Under the pieces are notes generated by a model. The model searched no databases, was not told where the DNA came from, and saw only the letters and a program-made list of their open reading frames with translations. A program made the position numbers and the translations under genes. Below, one piece after another: positions 6,584 through 10,369 of a DNA stretch of 10,369 bases (its first letter is position 1; the number at the start of each line of letters is the position of its first letter). The DNA comes from UMGS1840 sp964537245 (GTDB lineage: Bacteria > Bacillota > Clostridia > UMGS1840), in NCBI GenBank assembly GCA_964537245.1, contig CAZHZL010000079.1:1-10369 (forward strand), given 5' to 3'.

Positions 6584-6609
6584 GTACAAAAATATTACAA
6601 TTATATTTC

Positions 6610-7107
6610 TTATTTTAATTTATCAAGAATTGAATTGTATCCGCTGTTATTTGTATGACATATGGCAACAGCAAGGGCGTCCGCCACATCGTCAGGCTTC
6701 GGAACTTCTTTTAAATTAAGAATTGTTTTTGTCATCTGCTGCACCTGTTTCTTTTCTGCCTTTCCGTAACCGACCACAGCCTGCTTAACCTGAAGCGGTG
6801 TATATTCATACACTTTTATATGCATAATCTCACAGCACAAAAGTATAACTCCGCGCGCCTGTGCAACTGCAATCGCCGTTGTTGTATTAGTGTTAAAAAA
6901 AAGCTTTTCAATCGCCACAACATCAGGTTTTGTCTGCGTTAGCCAATAATTCATTTCGTTGTAGATTGTAAGCAGTCTTTCGCTCATATCCTGTGTGGGA
7001 AAGGTCTCAATCTTACCGTGTGCTACCACTGTATATTTATTCGCATTATATTCAATTACTCCCATTCCAACAAGAGCATATCCCGGATCTATGCCCAATA
7101 TTCTCAT
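6610..7107 (-). CDS. ruvC: Crossover junction endodeoxyribonuclease RuvC
   Basis: RNase H-fold nuclease that resolves Holliday junctions by paired nicks, acting with RuvAB. The 165-residue length is normal. The four acidic metal-binding residues can be placed: Asp7 in GIDPGY, Glu67 in VAIEKLFF, and Asp140 and Asp143 in PDDVADALAVA. Other family blocks are visible, such as NTNTTTAIAVAQARGVILL (72-90) and the YTPLQVKQAVVGYGKAEKKQV segment that contacts DNA. The ATG at 7105-7107 is preceded by GGGGAGAG. It is divergent from argG across a 144-base region with two candidate promoters of its own (7174-7203, 7222-7250). It leads the ruvC-ruvA-ruvB-amidase cluster. Intact. Confidence 0.98.
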   Translation of the reverse strand: MRILGIDPGYALVGMGVIEYNANKYTVVAHGKIETFPTQDMSERLLTIYNEMNYWLTQTKPDVVAIEKLFFNTNTTTAIAVAQARGVILLCCEIMHIKVYEYTPLQVKQAVVGYGKAEKKQVQQMTKTILNLKEVPKPDDVADALAVAICHTNNSGYNSILDKLK

Positions 7108-7166
7108 AGTTATTCTCTCCCCTTTTAGTAGATTTTCACAAAAATATTTTTTTTATCAAAAAACTA

Positions 7167-7195
7167 TTGCATAATTATAAATTGTGTTGTATAAT
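7167..7195 (+). promoter_or_regulatory. Sigma-A promoter of argG
   Basis: TTGCAT (7167-7172) and a consensus TATAAT (7190-7195) have a 17-base spacer on the plus strand. The expected start near 7202 leaves a leader of about 50 bases before the argG ATG, with AAGGAG at 7237-7242, nine bases before the ATG. The site overlaps almost completely with an opposed promoter for ruvC. Confidence 0.8.
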
Positions 7196-7201
7196 TGTAT
7201 C
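7167..7201 (+). repeat. Tandem ARG-box-like repeat over the argG promoter
   Basis: TTGCATAATTATAAA (7167-7181) and TTGTATAATTGTATC (7187-7201) match at 11 of 15 positions and start 20 bases apart, close to two helical turns. Each resembles the AT-rich imperfect palindrome bound by ArgR/AhrC arginine repressors, and paired boxes about 21 bases apart are the usual arrangement. They overlap the argG -35 and -10, as an arginine-repressed operator would. Part of the similarity comes from the -10 itself, so this is a proposal. Confidence 0.4.
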
Positions 7202-7203
7202 AA
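7174..7203 (-). promoter_or_regulatory. Candidate ruvC promoter overlapping the argG promoter
   Basis: On the minus strand, TTGATA (7198-7203) and TATAAT (7174-7179) have an 18-base spacer. The -10 lies inside the argG spacer, and its -35 just past the argG -10, so the two promoters cannot be occupied together. It would give ruvC a leader of about 60 bases. Confidence 0.5.
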
Positions 7204-7221
7204 TAAAAGTTATTTATTAAC

Positions 7222-7250
7222 ATTATAACACATATTAAGGAGAAATGCAA
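7222..7250 (-). promoter_or_regulatory. Second candidate ruvC promoter across the argG ribosome binding site
   Basis: On the minus strand, TTGCAT (7245-7250) and an extended -10 TGTTATAAT (TATAAT at 7222-7227) have a 17-base spacer. The -35 ends one base before the argG start codon and the spacer contains the argG ribosome binding site. Transcripts from here would be antisense to the argG leader and run on into ruvC, about 110 bases away. Confidence 0.5.
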
Positions 7251-7251
7251 G

Positions 7252-8457
7252 ATGAAAGAAAAAGTTGTTTTAGCATATTCAGGCGGACTTGATACATCAA
7301 TCATAATTCCGTGGTTAAAAGAAAATTACGATTACGAAGTAATCGCTGTTTGCGGAGATGTTGGTCAGGGCAAGGAAACCGAAGGCCTCGTTGAAAAAGC
7401 AATAAAAACAGGCGCGTCAAAATGTTATATAGAAGATCTCAGAGAGGATTATGTAAAAAATTACATATATCCGACAGTTAAAGCAGGAGCAGTTTACGAA
7501 GGAAAATATCTTCTCGGAACTTCTCACGCAAGACCTTGTATCGCAAAAAGACTTGTTGAAATTGCAAAGGCTGAAGGCGCAGTTGCAATCTGTCACGGTG
7601 CTACCGGTAAAGGAAACGACCAGGTTCGTTTTGAGCTTACAATTAAAGCTCTTGCTCCTGAAATGAAAATTATTGCTCCGTGGAGAATCTGGGACATCAA
7701 ATCAAGAGAACAGGAAGTTGAATATGCAGAAGCAAGAAACATTCCTATTCCTGTTGCTAAGGAAGACAATTACAGTATGGACAGAAACATCTGGCACTTG
7801 TCTCACGAAGGTATGGATTTGGAAGACCCGTGGAACGAGCCTAAGTATGATTCACTCTTAAAGCTTATGAACTCACCTTTCAACGCACCTGATGAAGCAG
7901 AATATGTTGAAATTGAATTTGAAAAAGGCGAAGCTGTTGCAGTAAACGGAGAAAAAATGTCACCGCTTAAGGTTGTTGAAACTCTTAACGCACTCGGCGC
8001 AAAGCACGGCGTTGGTATTGACGATATCGTTGAAAACCGTCTTGTTGGTATGAAATCAAGAGGCGTATACGAAACACCGGGCGGAAAAATCCTTTACTAT
8101 GCACACAGAGAGCTTGAATATCTTTGTCTTGATAAGCTTACAATGCACTACAAAGAGCAGGTTGCTATCAGATATGCTGAACTTGTTTACGACGGACTCT
8201 GGTTCTCACCTTTGCGCGAAGCATTGGCTGCATTCGTTGATGAAACACAGAAAAATGTTACAGGTACAGTTAAATTGAAGCTCTACAAAGGTAACTGTAT
8301 GTCAGCAGGTGCAAAATCAAGCCACTCACTCTATATTGAAGAATATGCTACATTTGAAGAAGACGAGGTTTATAATCAGAAGGACGCAGAAGGCTTCATC
8401 AATCTTTTCGGACTTCAGACAAAGATGAAGGCTATCGTTGACGCGAAAAATAAATAA
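7252..8457 (+). CDS. argG: Argininosuccinate synthase
   Basis: Cytosolic enzyme that joins citrulline and aspartate, using ATP, to make argininosuccinate, the penultimate step of arginine synthesis. The 401 residues are typical. The N-terminal PP-motif nucleotide-binding signature AYSGGLDTS is at residues 8-16 and the second family signature GATGKGNDQVRFE at 116-128. TSHARPCIAKR (90-100) is the citrulline/aspartate region, and SREQEVEYAEARNIPIP and EDNYSMDRNIWHLSHEGMDLEDP are also characteristic. The ATG has AAGGAG nine bases upstream. The usual partner argH does not follow; a repeat surface protein does, so argG appears separated from the rest of the pathway here. A hairpin lies just past the stop. 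Regulation by an arginine repressor is suggested by the repeat at 7167-7201. Confidence 0.98.
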   Translation: MKEKVVLAYSGGLDTSIIIPWLKENYDYEVIAVCGDVGQGKETEGLVEKAIKTGASKCYIEDLREDYVKNYIYPTVKAGAVYEGKYLLGTSHARPCIAKRLVEIAKAEGAVAICHGATGKGNDQVRFELTIKALAPEMKIIAPWRIWDIKSREQEVEYAEARNIPIPVAKEDNYSMDRNIWHLSHEGMDLEDPWNEPKYDSLLKLMNSPFNAPDEAEYVEIEFEKGEAVAVNGEKMSPLKVVETLNALGAKHGVGIDDIVENRLVGMKSRGVYETPGGKILYYAHRELEYLCLDKLTMHYKEQVAIRYAELVYDGLWFSPLREALAAFVDETQKNVTGTVKLKLYKGNCMSAGAKSSHSLYIEEYATFEEDEVYNQKDAEGFINLFGLQTKMKAIVDAKNK

Positions 8458-8466
8458 TTAAAAAAC

Positions 8467-8514
8467 CACATAAAACACAAAAAGGAGGCTATCCCCTCCT
8501 TTTATGTGCGTTTT
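8467..8514 (+). terminator. Hairpin between argG and the repeat protein gene, probable terminator or attenuator
   Basis: AAAAGGAGG (8480-8488) pairs with CCTCCTTTT (8495-8503) around a 6-nt loop, and CACA (8476-8479) extends it onto TGTG (8505-8508) past one bulged A. An alternative outer stem, CACATAAAA (8467-8475) with TTTTATGTG (8500-8508), is also perfect. Only four T residues follow (8511-8514), so termination may be partial. The ribosome binding site of the next gene (8515-8520) begins directly after them. Confidence 0.65.
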
Positions 8515-8520
8515 AGGAGA
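8515..8520 (+). promoter_or_regulatory. Ribosome binding site of the repeat protein gene
   Basis: AGGAGA lies nine bases before the ATG at 8530-8532. Its AGGAG could also pair with CTCCT at 8496-8500 in the 3' arm of the preceding hairpin, so folding there could hide or free it. Confidence 0.8.
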
Positions 8521-8529
8521 ATTTAAAAT

Positions 8530-10369
8530 ATGAAAAAAACAAGTATTTTTTTACTTATTTTAACAATGTTTATTATATTTTCCGCTTTCACTGTACAGGC
8601 TGATACTACAAGGACAATAACTGCAAGCGGAGTTTTTGAAGGCAGAGACGGCAATGCCGACTGGGTTTTTTATTCCGACGGTGAGCTTGTTGTAACGGGT
8701 ACAGGTGTTATCATAGCAGATGCTCAAAAAGACGATAAGTCAGAATATTATCCGTGGTATAAATTCAGAACCAATATTAAAAAAATCACCGTAGGTGAAG
8801 GAATAACCGTAATCGGCTCATATATGTTTTACAATACTTATGCAAACAGCGTTTCACTTCCCACAACACTTACAAGCATCGGCTCCAATGCTTTTGCCGA
8901 AAATAATTATATTACATCGCTATCACTTCCAAGCGCAACGAAAACTTTAGGTTCGTATGCCTTCTACAGCTGTGACAGACTTACAACACTCAGTATACAT
9001 AATGTAACCTCGATGGGGCAAGGAGCTTTTGAATATTGCTCCGGACTTACAAGTGTAACAGTAAGCACTTTAGGTACAGATGCATTCAGATATTGCTCAA
9101 AGCTAAGATCTGTTACAATATTGAATCCTACAATTTCAGTTCCATATCGTGCTTTTACAAACTGTAGTGTTTTATCAACTGTATATTTTGCAGGAACGGA
9201 AGCTCAATGGAATACAATGAAGACAAGTGCAACAAATAATTCAAGCATACAATTTGCCAACGCAGCAGTAAAATATATAAGAACCTTGACAATGGACAGC
9301 AACGGAGGCGAATATTCTATAAATCCTGTTGTTTCAGAAATAAACGAATCGGGTGATACGGTTGCAGTTATCCCCTCAACTGCTCCGACAAGAGAAGGCT
9401 ACACATTTTACGGTTGGGGCGATTATAAATATGACGCAATCGTAAAATATAAAGCCGGCGATACATATACACTTACATCAAATGCAACAATTTATGCAAT
9501 ATGGGAAACTCCCGAAGGCGTTATTGCTAAAGGAACACGCCCTAATTCCGACATAAGCTGGATTTTATACGAAGACGGTCGCTTTGTTGTAAGCGGAACG
9601 GGAGCAGTTTACAGCGAAGGAACAGGAAACGAAGGCTATGAATATTCAGAATACCGAAGCAAAATCAAAGATGTAATAATAAACGAAGGTCCTGATATGA
9701 TTGGCAGTATGGCATTTATGAATACAGGTGCTGTAAGAAGCGTTTCACTCCCCAATACGATAAAACAAATCGGAAATAGTGCTTTTGCATACAAAAACCA
9801 TTTAAAAGAAATTACTATACCGGATAGTGTTACCTTCATAGGAACAGGTGCTTTTCTCGCAACTGATCTCGAAACTGTAAACTTAGGAAATCCCAAAGCA
9901 GATATTTCAACTATATTTACAGAATGTACCTTTTTAGATAAGCTCAACACAATTACCGTTGACGAAAACAATGAAATTTTTACAGTTTATGACGGTGCGC
10001 TTTACTCTAAAGATATGAAAAGACTTATTCGTGTACCTGCAACTGCTTCAGGACAGTTTGTTATTCCCGATACAGTTGTGACTGTTGACAGCTATGCTTT
10101 TGCAAGTACTGATATTACAAGCGTTGTTGTACCGACAAGCGTAAAAACACTAAATAAAAATCCTTTTTACGGTGCAGCAATAAAAAAAATATATTACAAG
10201 GGTACGGAAGAAGAATGGAAAAAAATTTCAATCACAACAGAGATGTATGTGACAATAGAATACGAATACGGCAAGGTTTACAATATAACCTATAATGCAA
10301 ACGGTGGTGAAAACGCGCCTGCTGCTTCCGAAAAAGTAAAAGGAACAGATATTGTTTTATCAGATGTTA
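8530..10369 (+). CDS. Secreted BspA-type leucine-rich-repeat protein with InlB-type B-repeats (3' end outside window)
   Basis: An open frame of 613 codons from ATG 8530 runs off the right edge without a stop. Residues 1-24 are a clear signal peptide (MKKTSIFLL..., hydrophobic core, cleavage likely after VQA), so the product is exported. The mature part is built from two copies of one module. Each starts with a W-x-x-Y-x-DG-x-(L/F)-VV-x-GTG segment (Trp45, Trp344), continues with BspA/LRR_5 repeats of the 'LP..(L/I)..IG..AF..(C/N)..L..(V/I).(I/L)' type (about 84-220 and 381-556), then a GTExxW motif (222-227, 558-563) and an NGG-containing Listeria-Bacteroides B-repeat (about 251-326 ending YAIW; the second from about 585, cut off). 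Module 2 also has the typical VYDGALYSKDMKRLIRVPA insert (486-504). Such proteins are generally surface-exposed and implicated in adhesion or host contact; the ligand here is unknown. An anchor, if any, lies outside the window. Confidence 0.9.
   Translation, partial: MKKTSIFLLILTMFIIFSAFTVQADTTRTITASGVFEGRDGNADWVFYSDGELVVTGTGVIIADAQKDDKSEYYPWYKFRTNIKKITVGEGITVIGSYMFYNTYANSVSLPTTLTSIGSNAFAENNYITSLSLPSATKTLGSYAFYSCDRLTTLSIHNVTSMGQGAFEYCSGLTSVTVSTLGTDAFRYCSKLRSVTILNPTISVPYRAFTNCSVLSTVYFAGTEAQWNTMKTSATNNSSIQFANAAVKYIRTLTMDSNGGEYSINPVVSEINESGDTVAVIPSTAPTREGYTFYGWGDYKYDAIVKYKAGDTYTLTSNATIYAIWETPEGVIAKGTRPNSDISWILYEDGRFVVSGTGAVYSEGTGNEGYEYSEYRSKIKDVIINEGPDMIGSMAFMNTGAVRSVSLPNTIKQIGNSAFAYKNHLKEITIPDSVTFIGTGAFLATDLETVNLGNPKADISTIFTECTFLDKLNTITVDENNEIFTVYDGALYSKDMKRLIRVPATASGQFVIPDTVVTVDSYAFASTDITSVVVPTSVKTLNKNPFYGAAIKKIYYKGTEEEWKKISITTEMYVTIEYEYGKVYNITYNANGGENAPAASEKVKGTDIVLSDV
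8623..9507 (+). repeat. Module 1 of the repeat protein
   Basis: Encodes residues 32-326: the W-x-x-Y-x-DG...GTG opening segment, about six LRR_5 units, GTEAQW and one complete B-repeat ending YAIWE. It is homologous at protein level to the module beginning at 9526; the DNA has diverged enough that the copies are not recent. Confidence 0.75.
9526..10369 (+). repeat. Module 2 of the repeat protein (incomplete)
   Basis: Encodes residues 333 onward in the same domain order as module 1: SWILYEDGRFVVSGTG, LRR_5 units, GTEEEW and the start of a B-repeat (NITYNANGGENAP). The leucine-rich section is longer than in module 1: GTE to GTE is 336 residues whereas opening Trp to opening Trp is 299. Part of the extra length is the YDGALYSKD-type insert. 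Confidence 0.7.

Noticed and set aside
6511..6609. SOS (LexA) operator upstream of ruvA
   Set aside because: No CGAAC-N4-GTTCG-like sequence is present; the GTACA-containing 12-mer does not fit it.
7196..7251. Riboswitch or T-box leader for argG
   Set aside because: The leader is only about 50 bases and contains no T-box sequence or paired stems large enough for a known riboswitch.
9636..9971. Minus-strand open frame of 111 codons
   Set aside because: It lies entirely inside the repeat protein gene in the opposite direction, lacks a recognisable domain, and the plus-strand frame is clearly coding.

Overview
The window is chromosomal DNA from a low-GC Gram-positive bacterium, most likely an uncultured, possibly gut-associated member of the Clostridia. 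The signs are AT-rich DNA with sigma-A promoters, strong purine-rich ribosome binding sites, TTG and GTG starts, a clostridial-type glucose-6-phosphate isomerase, a secreted amidase with copper-amine-oxidase-like 'stalk' repeats and AMIN domains, and a BspA-type leucine-rich-repeat surface protein. Species cannot be named from this sequence.

Layout. Positions 1-7107 are coded on the minus strand, 7252-10369 on the plus strand. Reading the minus strand in its own direction (right to left): ruvC (7107-6610), ruvA (6510-5908), ruvB (5880-4834) and a secreted N-acetylmuramoyl-L-alanine amidase (4799-3102); then hup, the HU nucleoid protein (2945-2670), with its own promoter and terminator; then a dCMP deaminase plus pgi pair (2526-664) with its own promoter; then a small P-loop protein of unknown function (509-96), again with its own promoter, ending at a strong terminator near the left edge. 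A second, opposite-facing hairpin at 55-81 suggests that a plus-strand gene converges from outside the window. On the plus strand argG (7252-8457) is followed, across a hairpin, by a large secreted repeat protein (8530 to beyond 10369) that is open at the right edge.

How the genes work together. RuvA, RuvB and RuvC form the Holliday-junction branch migration and resolution machinery. HU is an architectural DNA protein, and the dCMP deaminase supplies dUMP for thymidylate synthesis, so DNA metabolism dominates the minus strand. The amidase and the repeat protein belong to the cell envelope. pgi and argG are central metabolism.

Regulation. Eight sites with good -35/-10 pairs were found by eye; seven have exactly 17-bp spacers. 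Several carry an extended -10 of the form TGTTAtaAT. The ruvC/argG divergent region (7108-7251) is the densest, with overlapping opposed promoters and a tandem ARG-box-like repeat. A 12-mer, AAATGTGTACAT, occurs at both the hup and the ruvA promoters in opposite orientation. No gene-free stretch exceeds 300 bases: the largest gaps (510-663, 2527-2669, 2946-3101, 7108-7251) hold the promoters, ribosome binding sites and terminators listed. No tRNA, rRNA, CRISPR array, insertion sequence or phage gene was seen. Most of the window is ordinary housekeeping DNA; the least ordinary items are the duplicated repeat protein, the argG leader architecture and the shared promoter 12-mer.
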